The notes under the pieces are model-generated. The model was not told the origin of the DNA. It saw only the letters and a list, made by a program, of their open reading frames with translations, and made no database searches. Positions 1-8,341 of a stretch of DNA of 40,582 nucleotides are shown here, piece by piece (position 1 is the stretch's first letter; each line of letters starts with the position of its first letter). The DNA is from Bacillota bacterium (GTDB taxonomy: Bacteria; Bacillota; Limnochordia; Darwinibacteriales; Darwinibacteriaceae): assembly GCA_029776155.1 (NCBI GenBank), contig JAKOTU010000079.1:1-40582 (forward strand), in the 5' to 3' direction. Both the position numbers and the translations under genes were made by a program.

Positions 1-426
1 ACCATCCAGGCCCAAGTGCTCAAGACCCTCAGGGGGATGCAGCGGGGCTGCGGCACATCGCTGCTCCTGGTCACCCATGATCTCAGCGTTGTGGCGAGCA
101 CCGCCGACCGGGTGTATGTGATGTATGCCGGGAAGATTGTGGAAAAGGCACCGGTGAAGGAACTCTTCACTGCACCCCATCATCCCTACACCGTGGGCCT
201 CATGGCCGCGGTGCCCAGGCTTTCCGATGAGAAGAAGAAGTTCACTCAGATTCCAGGAACCGTGCCTTCGCCCATCAACAAACCCAGCGGCTGCTACTTC
301 CATCCCAGATGCTCTTACGCCACAGAACGCTGCCGCCGGGAGATGCCGAGACTTACGTCCATGGGGCCAGATCGGGAAGTGCGGTGCTTCCATCCGCTTT
401 CGGTAGGGGGGAACGGCCATGACTGA
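1..426 (+). CDS. Oligopeptide/dipeptide ABC transporter ATPase (OppD/DppD type), C-terminal part
   Basis: This is the 3' end of an ABC ATPase; the frame is open at the window edge. The visible part begins in the D-loop (TIQAQ). It continues with the H-loop (LLLVTHDLSV, switch His) and the C-terminal extension of the oligopeptide subfamily, including PSPINKPSGCYFHPRC with clustered cysteines that in this family can hold an iron-sulfur cluster. The protein would energise peptide import at the cytoplasmic face together with the next gene. Its stop codon overlaps that gene by 8 bases, as expected for translational coupling of OppD and OppF. The substrate (di- versus oligopeptide, or a sugar) cannot be told from this fragment. 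Confidence 0.93.
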   Translation, partial: TIQAQVLKTLRGMQRGCGTSLLLVTHDLSVVASTADRVYVMYAGKIVEKAPVKELFTAPHHPYTVGLMAAVPRLSDEKKKFTQIPGTVPSPINKPSGCYFHPRCSYATERCRREMPRLTSMGPDREVRCFHPLSVGGNGHD

Positions 427-1465
427 GCTGATGACTTTGCAGAACGTATCCGTGCATTTCCCCGTCCGGGGTGCCCTGCCTTTCCTGAAAAAGGGGGAAA
501 TCCAGGCGGTGAGCAACGTTTCCCTCAGTATCCACCGCGGGGAGATCTTCGGTATAGTCGGGGAATCGGGCTGCGGCAAGACCACCTTGGCCAGCACCAT
601 GGTGGGTATGATCAAGCCAACCGCGGGCCAGGTGTTCTTTGATGGGGTGGATCTGAACAGCCTGCCCCGGGACGAGTTCAAAAAGATCCGCCGGCGCATG
701 CAGATGATCTTCCAGGATCCCTTCTCTTCCCTCAACCCCCGTTTTAACGTGTATCAGATCGTCTCCGAGCCCATGTTTATCCGGGGAGAAGACGATGAGG
801 AGACCATGAAAGCACGGGTCGCCGAACTTTTGGAGATGGTGGGCCTGTCAGCGGGGGACATGTACCGCTACCCTTCCGACTTTTCCGGCGGCCAGCGCCA
901 GCGCATTGGTATTGCCAGGGCCATCAGTTTGAATCCCAGCTTTTTGGTGTGTGATGAGCCCGTTTCGGCCTTGGATGTGAGCATCCATGCCCAGATTCTC
1001 AACCTCCTGCTGGAACTACAGGAGAAGCTGAACCTAACGTATGTCTTCATCTCCCACAACCTGGCCGATGTGAAGAAGCTGTGCGACCGCCTGGCTGTGA
1101 TGTATCTGGGTAAGATTATGGAGTCGGGGGACAGCGACAAAATCTTTGCCAAGCCCCTGCACCCCTACACCCAGGCCTTGATGGCGGCGGTGTTGGACAT
1201 CAACTTTAGTGAGCAGAAAGAAATCGAGATTCTGCCGGGCGATACGCCCAGCCCCATCAACCCTCCGCCTGGATGCCGCTTCTGGCAGCGCTGCCCGAAA
1301 GCCATGCGGGGCTGCAAGACGGTTCCACCTGACTACGTGGAGGTGGAGCAGGACCACTTTGTCGCCTGCCACCTGGTAAACGGTTTTCCAGACCAGGACC
1401 TGCCAGAGGGCTGTGACCAGCCTGTGGTCCGCCTGGAGCGGACAGCAAGCAGGCGACAAAGCTAG
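419..1465 (+). CDS. Oligopeptide/dipeptide ABC transporter ATPase (OppF/DppF type)
   Basis: This is a complete 348-residue ABC ATPase, partner of the truncated gene before it. Visible motifs are Walker A (GESGCGKT, residues 48-55), the Q-loop with MIFQDPFSSLNPR typical of OppF/DppF, the signature FSGGQRQR, Walker B (FLVCDEP), the D-loop SALDVSIHAQ and the switch His in FISHNLADV. The C-terminal oligopeptide extension (PGCRFWQRCP...GC) is present. The two ATPases form a heterodimer that drives uptake through two permeases, presumably encoded upstream outside the window. The start is the ATG overlapping the previous stop. A strong intrinsic terminator follows about 40 bases downstream, so this is the last gene of its operon. 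Confidence 0.95.
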   Translation: MTELMTLQNVSVHFPVRGALPFLKKGEIQAVSNVSLSIHRGEIFGIVGESGCGKTTLASTMVGMIKPTAGQVFFDGVDLNSLPRDEFKKIRRRMQMIFQDPFSSLNPRFNVYQIVSEPMFIRGEDDEETMKARVAELLEMVGLSAGDMYRYPSDFSGGQRQRIGIARAISLNPSFLVCDEPVSALDVSIHAQILNLLLELQEKLNLTYVFISHNLADVKKLCDRLAVMYLGKIMESGDSDKIFAKPLHPYTQALMAAVLDINFSEQKEIEILPGDTPSPINPPPGCRFWQRCPKAMRGCKTVPPDYVEVEQDHFVACHLVNGFPDQDLPEGCDQPVVRLERTASRRQS

Positions 1466-1505
1466 ATAAATACAGGGCATAGGGCATAGGTCCAATCTGG
1501 ACTAG

Positions 1506-1544
1506 GAGAGCTTCCCAGTGTAATGCTGGGGGCTCTCTTTTTTT
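1506..1544 (+). terminator. Intrinsic terminator of the peptide transporter operon
   Basis: The stem GAGAGC/GCTCTC is extended by CCCAG/CTGGG and is followed directly by seven T residues. It isolates the peptide transporter operon from the secreted-protein operon that starts at 1653. Confidence 0.9.
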
Positions 1545-1652
1545 GCCTGGCCGCGGTCCCAAAAGGCACTAAGGCTGCCTGTATGCGCACATGTAAATTT
1601 CTGAATAGGAGGAAAGATCTGGGGAACAATTATGGACAAAGGAGGTGGTGAA

Positions 1653-2192
1653 GTGAAACGGCTGATCTGTATCACGGCAATCTTTGTCTTGAGCATGATC
1701 AGCGCAGGAGGGGTACAGGCTCAAGATCAAGTGCAGATACCGGTGATCATCCGCATACCACAGATGATCATTATGACGCTGGATGCAACCGAGCTGGTTT
1801 TTGACGAGGTTGACTTCGACTACGTTCTCGGCACAGCACGTCTAACTAAGGTTGGCGTCATAGCCACAAAAAGGGAAGCGGTAACGGTTACAATTGAGGG
1901 CAACGTTCCCTATACCTTGTACATCTCGGCACCTGAGGAGTATCTCATCGGGGTAAGCGGGGATCTGCTCCATATCTCCCAGTTAACCTGGGGGCTGTCC
2001 CAGCGGGAGGCTGATGGACAAAACGAAGAGGAAAAAATGCAAGCCCTGACCCTCGAGAGAGTGCCAGTACAGAGCGGCCCGCCAGGAAAACTAGAAATCA
2101 AGCTGGATTTCCAACTGACAGCGTATTGGGAGAATCCTGCCCAGACCTATAGGGGCGACATCCTGTTTACGGTGGTCCCCGATGAGTCCTGA
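1653..2192 (+). CDS. Secreted beta-sandwich protein, candidate fibre subunit A
   Basis: This 179-residue protein has a signal peptide (MKRLICITAIFVLSMISAGG, then VQA, cleavage near residue 23). I chose GTG 1653 because an AAAGGAGG ribosome site lies 8-15 bases ahead; an in-frame ATG at 1632 would put that site inside the gene. The mature part is rich in short alternating beta strands and ends with a G-strand-like segment (PAQTYRGDILFTVV). That ending recalls the C-termini of spore-coat-U/archaic-pilin proteins, and the same pattern ends three other proteins in this region. It opens a five-gene operon with a secretin. I recognise no named family. A surface-fibre or secretin-exported subunit is inference from fold pattern and neighbours. 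Confidence 0.72.
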   Translation: MKRLICITAIFVLSMISAGGVQAQDQVQIPVIIRIPQMIIMTLDATELVFDEVDFDYVLGTARLTKVGVIATKREAVTVTIEGNVPYTLYISAPEEYLIGVSGDLLHISQLTWGLSQREADGQNEEEKMQALTLERVPVQSGPPGKLEIKLDFQLTAYWENPAQTYRGDILFTVVPDES

Positions 2193-2233
2193 TTCTCAGG
2201 TCAAAACAGAGTCCAACAATGGAGGGATTGAAC

Positions 2234-3412
2234 GTGAGTAAACGTATCGGGGCAGCTGTAGTTATTGTTTTGTTACTGGCTTTGGGCGGCGCAGCATTAG
2301 CCCAAGAAGTGCAGGAACCGCCTTTAGTGAATCTGTTTCTCTTTGAGTCAAGTATTCGTGATGCCTTGAGTGAAGTCTCGCTGCAGACGGGAGTGAACAT
2401 CATCCCCGATTCCACAGTGACTGGCCGGGTGACCGTAGATCTCCAGGATGTACCGCTGGAGCAGGCCTTGCGCATCATCCTTATCGGCGGCGGCTACTCT
2501 TACCGGAAGATCGATGATTTCTATTTCGTAGGCCTGCCCGATCCCCGCAGCATAACCTTCAGAGAGTTGGCCGATACGAAAATAGTGGTTCTCAAGCATG
2601 TCACCGCGGGGGAGATAATGTCTGCTCTGCCAACGTTTCTGGCCAACTATGTAAAAGGGGAGCGCGACGGCAGTACGCTGACCATTACAGCACCGCCGGG
2701 GGAACTGGCACGCATTCTGGAGCTCATTGAAACGCTGGATGTAGCTCAACGACAGGTGGAGATCCAGGTTATCGTCACGGAGATCTCCACCAAAGCCCTC
2801 AAGGAGCTGGGGCTCAACCTTTTCGAGGCCGTCTTCGGTGCGGGCGAAGCGTTCAAGGAAAACTGGACCGCCAAGTTGGGACTCCAGAACAACCTCTTTT
2901 CCTTGGAGACCAACATCCTGGGGAACATCCTCTTGAACCTCAAGGCCTTGGAAGAAGCCCAGGCGGCTAGCATCCATGCCGATCCCAGGGTGTTGGTGGG
3001 CGATGGGCAATCTGCTGAACTCTTTGTGGGGGACCGACAGATCCTTTTATTGGCCGACTCCAACGACAAGACGACGCGACTGGAACGGGTGGAAGTGGGC
3101 ATGCATTTGAAAGTGACTCCTCGCATCATCGGCAATGAGATCGTCCTGGCTATTGCACCGGAGATGAGTCACTTCGTGAGTGAATCAAAGAGCAACTTGG
3201 TTGTGAAGCAGTCATCCGTTTCCACCACCGTACGGCTGAAGGATGGTCAGACCGCTGTGCTGGCGGGCATGACCCTGCAAGAAGAAGGGGACCAGACCAG
3301 GAAAGTGCCCATTTTGGGCGATATTCCCATTATTCGTTGGTTGTTCAGAAGTGATGCCGAGCGGACAGCTGAAAAGGAACTGCTAATTCTCGTCACTCCC
3401 GTAATCCATTGA
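2234..3412 (+). CDS. Secretin (outer-membrane channel of the GspD/PilQ superfamily), short form
   Basis: This is a 392-residue secretin. GTG 2234 is used because GGAGGG at 2221-2226 precedes it and the signal peptide (MSKRIGAAVVIVLLLALGGA, then ALA) starts there. The order is an STN domain (about 32-100, with VTVDLQDVPLEQALRIIL), one N1-type domain (about 115-172) and the secretin core (173-392). The core shows VEIQVIVTEIS, GMHLKVTPRI, STTVRLKDGQTAVLAGM, the signature KVPILGDIPIIRWLFRS and the closing strand ELLILVTPVIH. Secretins form multimeric gated pores in an outer membrane, so this gene implies a diderm cell. No type II/IV ATPase, inner-membrane platform or prepilin peptidase is nearby, which is unusual. 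Its neighbours are beta-sandwich proteins and a PapD-like protein. Confidence 0.93.
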   Translation: MSKRIGAAVVIVLLLALGGAALAQEVQEPPLVNLFLFESSIRDALSEVSLQTGVNIIPDSTVTGRVTVDLQDVPLEQALRIILIGGGYSYRKIDDFYFVGLPDPRSITFRELADTKIVVLKHVTAGEIMSALPTFLANYVKGERDGSTLTITAPPGELARILELIETLDVAQRQVEIQVIVTEISTKALKELGLNLFEAVFGAGEAFKENWTAKLGLQNNLFSLETNILGNILLNLKALEEAQAASIHADPRVLVGDGQSAELFVGDRQILLLADSNDKTTRLERVEVGMHLKVTPRIIGNEIVLAIAPEMSHFVSESKSNLVVKQSSVSTTVRLKDGQTAVLAGMTLQEEGDQTRKVPILGDIPIIRWLFRSDAERTAEKELLILVTPVIH

Positions 3413-3425
3413 TGGGGGGTTGACA

Positions 3426-4745
3426 ATGGAAAAAGGCAGAGCACGGATTATGCTGGCCCTCCTAGTGGTGGCTGCCTTCTGGACTGTTTTGGCCTTTTCT
3501 GCACAGGCCCAGGAGGAACCATTGGAGTGGAGTGTGGACATTGCCAAGCAGCTGCTGGCGGAAGGTTGGGAAAAGGTACCCGCACCAGCGGCGGAGCCGG
3601 TGGTGGGCTACAGTTTGCATTTCCTAGAGTTGGACAGAGAGATGGTACAGCGCTTAAGTTCTGGCTTTAAGCTGGAGAAGGGTGAGGACAGCCCGAGTCT
3701 CTGGGCGGTTAACCTAGATGATTTTCAGATCGGGGTTCTGCTGGATACCCCGTTCCGCTTTACCGGTCGATTGTACGGGCGGGTGGGACAAGCTGCCCAT
3801 TCGACCAGCCATGATTCCTGGCTGATTACCAGCAGCGGGGAGCCGCTGCGGGTAGACATCTCCAGTTTCCGCCTGCCAACTGGTTCCAGTACGCACAAAG
3901 AAGAGAAACTGGCAGTGACTATTGTCCCGCGCCGGATTGATAGTGAGACAGGGGACATCGAGTCTGAGATCACACTGGTCTATGAACCGTTGAGGGGAAG
4001 CGTATCTCAGCTGCACACCACCACCTGGGTGGGCGCCACGGCGGAGCGCCCCATCGCCGTGGTAACCCGAGCAGTGGATGTGGGAAGAAGAACAGAGTAC
4101 CAGTACTTCGCTGTGTACGTGGCAGGGGCTGTAATCCCCGATGAGTTGATACCCCAAGATGCCCTGTTCATACCCATGGGTACAATCGCGGGGATGCAGA
4201 AGGTCATGGCCGAGCCGCTGCCCCCACGCCCCATGGAAATCGGCCTGGGGGCAGGCTACAGCGCTGGCCGGTGGGGAGTTGTCTTGGACGGGTCCGCCCC
4301 TGTTACCGACCGCCTGACCGCGTACGGGCGCGTCCAGTCTGTACCTGAGATGATGTATGCAGTGGGCATGGAAGGCGCCCTGAATGAAGAGTTGTCTCTG
4401 GTGGCAGAGTTGGGTAACAACCTCGGAGATGGCCCGTCTCTGCACCTGGGTCTCCGTGATGAACTGCAATATGGCGATACCTTCAAGCTGTCGGCCGTTG
4501 TTTTGCCGATAAGGGTTTCCTTGCGGGAACCTGGGCTTGGCTTTGCCTTCCACTGGCGGCTCCGGGCCGAGGTTCTTCTGGGAGACTACAGCTTTTCCTA
4601 CCAAGCTCAGAACGACACCGGGGAAGTGGCACACCAGATAGGCGTAACAATGTTCCGCACCAAACCTGTACAGGCTAGGTTCTCCTGGATGTGGAGCGAG
4701 CGGCACCGGCACGTCGTTGCTGCGGGTGTTCGATTCAGTTTCTGA
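3426..4745 (+). CDS. Degenerate secretin-like core fused to a C-terminal outer-membrane beta-barrel
   Basis: This 439-residue secreted protein has its signal peptide in residues 1-28. The ATG at 3426 follows a run of six G; an in-frame TTG lies at 3420. Residues 59-238 align by eye, in order, with the core of the neighbouring secretin. VVGYSLHFLELD matches VEIQVIVTEIS, QAAHSTSHDSWLITSSGEPL matches AQAASIHADPRVLVGDGQSA, LAVTIVPRR matches LKVTPRI, HTTTWVGATAERPIAVVTRA matches STTVRLKDGQTAVLAGM, and YFAVYVAGAVI matches LLILVTPVI. The VPxLGDIP signature is missing. Residues 268-439 show about eleven alternating amphipathic strands ending in GVRFSF, the terminal-Phe signature of outer-membrane barrels. 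There are no STN or N domains. The barrel call is firm; the secretin relationship is my inference. It may form or gate the pore with the secretin. Confidence 0.75.
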   Translation: MEKGRARIMLALLVVAAFWTVLAFSAQAQEEPLEWSVDIAKQLLAEGWEKVPAPAAEPVVGYSLHFLELDREMVQRLSSGFKLEKGEDSPSLWAVNLDDFQIGVLLDTPFRFTGRLYGRVGQAAHSTSHDSWLITSSGEPLRVDISSFRLPTGSSTHKEEKLAVTIVPRRIDSETGDIESEITLVYEPLRGSVSQLHTTTWVGATAERPIAVVTRAVDVGRRTEYQYFAVYVAGAVIPDELIPQDALFIPMGTIAGMQKVMAEPLPPRPMEIGLGAGYSAGRWGVVLDGSAPVTDRLTAYGRVQSVPEMMYAVGMEGALNEELSLVAELGNNLGDGPSLHLGLRDELQYGDTFKLSAVVLPIRVSLREPGLGFAFHWRLRAEVLLGDYSFSYQAQNDTGEVAHQIGVTMFRTKPVQARFSWMWSERHRHVVAAGVRFSF

Positions 4746-4764
4746 TAATTAAAAGGGGGTGTTG

Positions 4765-5631
4765 ATGCAGATGAAGCTTAAACGCTGTGGCCTGTGGCTG
4801 CTGCTAGCCGGCAGCTTGCTGGTTCTAGCGGGGAACGTGATGGCCAGCTGTCAACTGGGCATTGTGGTGGATGGCGGCCCTGTAAGCTTTACCGTGAGGG
4901 GCTTTACAGATCTCGATGGGCCTGGAGAACAAGTGCCCACGCACTGGTTGACTTTTACCCGCACGGCAGAGGACGATGACACGGTGCTCTACTATTCCTT
5001 AATCGATCTAACGGAGGGGTTTCCCCGGGACATGGTGGTGGTCCAAACGCCCTATGATTCAGATTGGCAGGCGTTCACCGAGGGCAGCGACCGCTGGAGA
5101 TGGTCCTCTGATGCCCAGATCTGCTTTCTAGCTGCTGGGGACAAGCAATCCCATGTGCAGATCGGTTTGCGCGGTAATGTTAAGCTGCGGGCGGGAACAT
5201 ACAGCGGAACGCTGTCAGCGAGCCATGGGCCGGACATTCCCGTTGAGATCACGGTCTTACCCTACACCCTGGTTACCACCAGCCCGCAGGAGATCCAGTT
5301 GACCTTGGAGCAAGGTCCGGGCTGGTACACGATTCCGCCGCTGGAAATACAGGTGGAGGCCAACCACGGGGATTGGGTTCTGGCCATTGCCTCCGATGGT
5401 CTGCACTATCAAGGGGACAAGTACGAAAATGTCCCCCCTTTGGAACTGTATCTTGTCAAACCTGTGGACGAACCCGAAAAGCTCGTCCCTTTGTCTGAGG
5501 GACCGCAGGAGATTACCCGGAGCGTGTATGGATGGGGTACCACACTGAGTATAGACCTGCAAACGGAGTCCACTTGGAAGCATCCAGCGGGTGTCTACAA
5601 GGGGACGGTCTTTGTCTACGTTGTTTGGTAA
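4765..5631 (+). CDS. Secreted beta-sandwich protein, candidate fibre subunit B (two modules)
   Basis: This 288-residue protein has a signal peptide (MQMKLKRCGLWLLLAGSLLV, cleaved around NVMA-SC). ATG 4765 was chosen because GGGGG at 4755-4759 precedes it; ATG 4771 is also possible. The mature protein seems to hold two immunoglobulin-like modules, each ending in the same pattern: RAGTYSGTL near residue 150 and HPAGVYKGTVFVYVVW at the C-terminus. Two cysteines (SCQLG near the mature N-terminus and ICFLA near residue 120) could form a disulfide or, for the first, a lipid anchor, though no clean lipobox is seen. It lies between the secretin-barrel protein and the PapD-like protein, 19 bases after the former. 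Function is unknown; a larger structural or tip subunit is one possibility. Confidence 0.68.
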   Translation: MQMKLKRCGLWLLLAGSLLVLAGNVMASCQLGIVVDGGPVSFTVRGFTDLDGPGEQVPTHWLTFTRTAEDDDTVLYYSLIDLTEGFPRDMVVVQTPYDSDWQAFTEGSDRWRWSSDAQICFLAAGDKQSHVQIGLRGNVKLRAGTYSGTLSASHGPDIPVEITVLPYTLVTTSPQEIQLTLEQGPGWYTIPPLEIQVEANHGDWVLAIASDGLHYQGDKYENVPPLELYLVKPVDEPEKLVPLSEGPQEITRSVYGWGTTLSIDLQTESTWKHPAGVYKGTVFVYVVW

Positions 5632-5658
5632 AGGAATGAAATGGGGAGGAGATGTCTC

Positions 5659-7188
5659 ATGTCTTTTAGGAAACTAGCATTAGGCCTGCTCGTGGTGTGC
5701 GTGGGCCTGGGCATCGTGGCAGGTGGGGAACCAGCGCTGGCGGTCGGTGTGCGGCCTCTGGTCATTGAGATGAATGTCCATCCGGGGGATGAAAGGGAGT
5801 TTGTGATCGATCTGATCCCGGACGCCGTAGAAGAACTGGTGGAGCTGGTGTTGTATGAACCGGTACAGCAGTTAAACGGCGGATTGATGTACCAACTACC
5901 GGAGCAACCTGCATTTTCCCCCACGAGCTGGGTTACGTTTGAAGAGACCTTAGTTCGCGTGCTGCCGGGCCAGGAAACCAGCGTGAGGGGTACCGTCCGG
6001 GTGCCCTTTTCGGCAGCCGGGTCACATACCGTGGTGGTCATGGTGGAAACGAGGCCCCCAGAAGATCCTTCCGGCTTTACCTTCAGGGTTCGCTATGCAG
6101 TACGCCTGCGGATCATGGTGGAGAGGATGGGTCTGAGGCCCACCGCCGAGCTCACTTCTCTTCAGGTTCGCCCCGACGACCAGGGAGTCCCCCTCATCGC
6201 CGCCAGGTTCCACAATACTTCTGCCCTTGACTACCTGGTATCTGGCGAGGCTACGATCCGCGATGAGGCCAGACGCTTAGTGGAACGGGTTACACTTCGG
6301 TCCCCGGCGGGATCATCTGCCGGATTGGATTCCACAAGGGTCTATCCAGGAGCTGAAGTCGAGTTCGTGGGCCGCATCACCCGTCCCCTTCCTCCGGGCG
6401 AATATTGGCTCCAGGCATTTCTGCGCTATGGGGAAAGCGGACAGATCATCCGCAATGAAACCATCGTGGTGGAGCCGGGAGAGTTTGTCTACCCAGGCTT
6501 CGACCAGTCCGCTGCAATCATTGTTGACCCGGCAACCGTCACCCATGAACTCCGGGCAGGTGAAAGGAAGAGCCAGATCTTCGAGTTTGAAAGCCTGTCC
6601 GCGGAGCCTGTAAGAATAGAGGTGGCCCTTGGCGAAGTTACGGCCGGTTATGAGTACTCGTTAGTGGACTGGCTGGACTTCCGCAGTCAGCTTGAGTTTA
6701 TCCTCCCCGCTAGGTCCAAAACGCGCCTAGCCCTGACCATTGCCGTACCTAGAGATGCCCTTGATGGAAGTTACCATGGAAAAGCTGTCTTTAGGATCTA
6801 CAGTGGAGTGTCAGGGGACCTGCTCAGCGAAGCGGTGATTCCCATCGACGTCCTGGTGGGAACCGAGCACAGGCGGGAGGTGCAGGTCCGTAGTCTAGTG
6901 GTGGAGACGGTTGAAGAAGGCACCTATCTCTCCCTGGATCTAGCCAACATCGGCAATGTAGCCTTCCTACCGCAGGTGAGTGCCGCGCTGTATGATGAGG
7001 ATATGGTGTTTGTAGACCGGGTGGTTTTCGAGATCCAGGAGGAAGAACGGTGGATCCTACCCCAGGAGGCAAAACTCTTGATGGCGGTAACAGACCCCCT
7101 GGAGCCGGGCCTGTATAACGTGGAAATCCAAGTTGCCCATGGGGGAGTGGCGATCCTGAGTGAGATGCTTGAGGTAGCGGTTCACTGA
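5659..7188 (+). CDS. Secreted protein with duplicated PapD/WxL-chaperone-like modules
   Basis: This 509-residue protein starts at ATG 5659, seven bases after GGGAGGAG; an upstream in-frame ATG at 5641 would bury that site. The signal peptide ends near PALA (about residue 28). The mature N-terminus VRPLVIEMNVHPGDEREFVID resembles the first strands of periplasmic pilus chaperones and of DUF916/WxL-type proteins, where a P-G-x-x-x-x-x-x-V motif starts the fold. A similar segment recurs near residue 293 (PATVTHELRAGERKSQIFEFE), so the protein is a tandem of about 250-residue halves, each rich in beta strands. It closes the secretin operon. A role in holding or anchoring the beta-sandwich subunits is plausible, but no catalytic residues are visible and the family is uncertain. 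Confidence 0.65.
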   Translation: MSFRKLALGLLVVCVGLGIVAGGEPALAVGVRPLVIEMNVHPGDEREFVIDLIPDAVEELVELVLYEPVQQLNGGLMYQLPEQPAFSPTSWVTFEETLVRVLPGQETSVRGTVRVPFSAAGSHTVVVMVETRPPEDPSGFTFRVRYAVRLRIMVERMGLRPTAELTSLQVRPDDQGVPLIAARFHNTSALDYLVSGEATIRDEARRLVERVTLRSPAGSSAGLDSTRVYPGAEVEFVGRITRPLPPGEYWLQAFLRYGESGQIIRNETIVVEPGEFVYPGFDQSAAIIVDPATVTHELRAGERKSQIFEFESLSAEPVRIEVALGEVTAGYEYSLVDWLDFRSQLEFILPARSKTRLALTIAVPRDALDGSYHGKAVFRIYSGVSGDLLSEAVIPIDVLVGTEHRREVQVRSLVVETVEEGTYLSLDLANIGNVAFLPQVSAALYDEDMVFVDRVVFEIQEEERWILPQEAKLLMAVTDPLEPGLYNVEIQVAHGGVAILSEMLEVAVH

Positions 7189-7654
7189 ACAAGACGGGGC
7201 TGCCAGCGTCTAGGGTCTGGTTGAGGCCAATCAGGTATCCTACTCGACGAAAGCGTTCGTTGGAGAGGGCGAGAGGCAGGATGGGGCTGTTGGCTATCCA
7301 CCAACGGCCCTTCCTTGTTTCTTTAGCTCCTCGTGTCCGTGCAGTTTATTGGACTTCGTCTTATCTTGCAGACTCGTCCCAGTTCGGATGCCTAATGTGG
7401 TTCCTGTTCCGCGGGCCGGGACTTTGCTCATCACACTTCCTTCTGATTCCAATTCACGATGGACACCCTTGTGCTTGGCTAGTGGTTGGCAACTGCCAGC
7501 CCCCACAGCGGGCTCTCACCGCCAAGTGACGCGCCGTGCGTGGCGCACAGAAATGAGGCCACAGGCGATTTTTGCCGTGGCCCCATTTCCCACTCGGTTT
7601 ACTCCACTAGACACGTGTTCGGCATCAACCTGCTAATGGCAGTTTTCCGCCTTC
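7189..7654. other. Gene-free stretch with clustered inverted repeats
   Basis: There are 466 bases between the PapD-like gene and the end of the minus-strand gene at 7655. Open frames here lack ribosome sites and protein-like composition. Small inverted repeats occur toward the right end, including GCGCC/GGCGC around 7530-7546 and the long hairpin at 7550-7589. The region could be a decayed mobile-element end or an unrecognised structured RNA. I cannot name it. Confidence 0.4.
7550..7589. repeat. Long imperfect hairpin
   Basis: Bases 7550-7562 (GAAATGAGGCCAC) pair with 7577-7589 (GTGGCCCCATTTC) with one mismatch, and an inner GGC/GCC pair closes a T-rich loop. There is no clear T-run on either side, so it is not a typical terminator, though it could end the minus-strand gene at 7655. 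Confidence 0.55.
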
Positions 7655-8341
7655 CTATAGTGCTGTTGGCGCAGCCGAGACTGTGATTGTGATAAACCCT
7701 TTGTACTCACCGGCCCTCTGTTGGCTGATGTAGTCGATGAACACAGCTCCACCAATCTTGTACGCCTTTCCGAACTCTTTCGATTCGAAACGATGGAGGA
7801 ACTCGAGGGTCTCGTCTACCGTGGCGAAGGAATCGTACCAACCGTTGTTCACGGCCCGGCCGCTATCTCCATTGTAGACAAATAGAACCAGGTCCGACTC
7901 CATCCCCTCATTCTCATACCAGTCGAATGCGACAGTTACAGTAGCATCACAATTGCTTTCCACCCTGAAGTAGGCTGATCCAACTGCGTGGCCCTCTTCC
8001 TTGGAAACCCAATCCTCATCCGCTTCTGGCCAATAGAATGATTCGAGCTTCCCGCGGTCTCTAAAATACGCTTCGGCATGTTCGTACACGGTGTCCATAT
8101 TGGAGACATAGAGCCCGGGGCGGCCCAGGAGACTTTTCTGGAAGAGCTTGTTTTGTTCGAACCAGACCCTGGCATACTCGTCGATTTTCACTGTAACGTC
8201 CGCTTGAGCAGAGATGCTCTTGTCACCCTTTATCGAGCCGATGCCCGGATCTAAGCCTGGAGCCACGTCGTTGGGGGCAGCCATCGCTCCTACCGACAGG
8301 ATCAAGACCAGGATCAGCGACAGAACTACGGTCTTTTTCAT
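7655..8341 (-). CDS. Secreted beta-sandwich protein, candidate fibre subunit C (paralogue of D)
   Basis: This 228-residue protein starts with a signal peptide (MKKTVVLSLILVLILSVGAM then AA). Its ATG lies nine bases after AGGAGG; the open frame runs further upstream but without a signal or ribosome site. It is a clear paralogue of the next minus-strand gene. Shared blocks, in order, are GRPGLY (DRPGVY), YFRVESNCDATVTVAFDW (EFRLESNVDVRVDFSF) and IGGAVFIDYISQQRAGEYKG with TITVSA (IDGAIRID...DLYTGG with MTVSSA). The closing strand has the same A-G-x-Y-x-G pattern as subunits A and B. It converges with the secretin operon. Function is unknown; a secreted structural subunit is inferred. The stretch looks less GC-rich than the rest of the window. 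Confidence 0.7.
   Translation of the reverse strand: MKKTVVLSLILVLILSVGAMAAPNDVAPGLDPGIGSIKGDKSISAQADVTVKIDEYARVWFEQNKLFQKSLLGRPGLYVSNMDTVYEHAEAYFRDRGKLESFYWPEADEDWVSKEEGHAVGSAYFRVESNCDATVTVAFDWYENEGMESDLVLFVYNGDSGRAVNNGWYDSFATVDETLEFLHRFESKEFGKAYKIGGAVFIDYISQQRAGEYKGFITITVSAAPTAL

Noticed and set aside
3714..4712. 332-residue open frame on the minus strand
   Set aside because: Antisense to the barrel protein, with no start context or recognisable domain; the plus frame has a signal peptide and a barrel pattern.
7221..7529. Overlapping open frames of 60-100 residues between the secretin operon and gene C
   Set aside because: No Shine-Dalgarno sites, low-complexity composition, and they run through inverted repeats; treated as non-coding.
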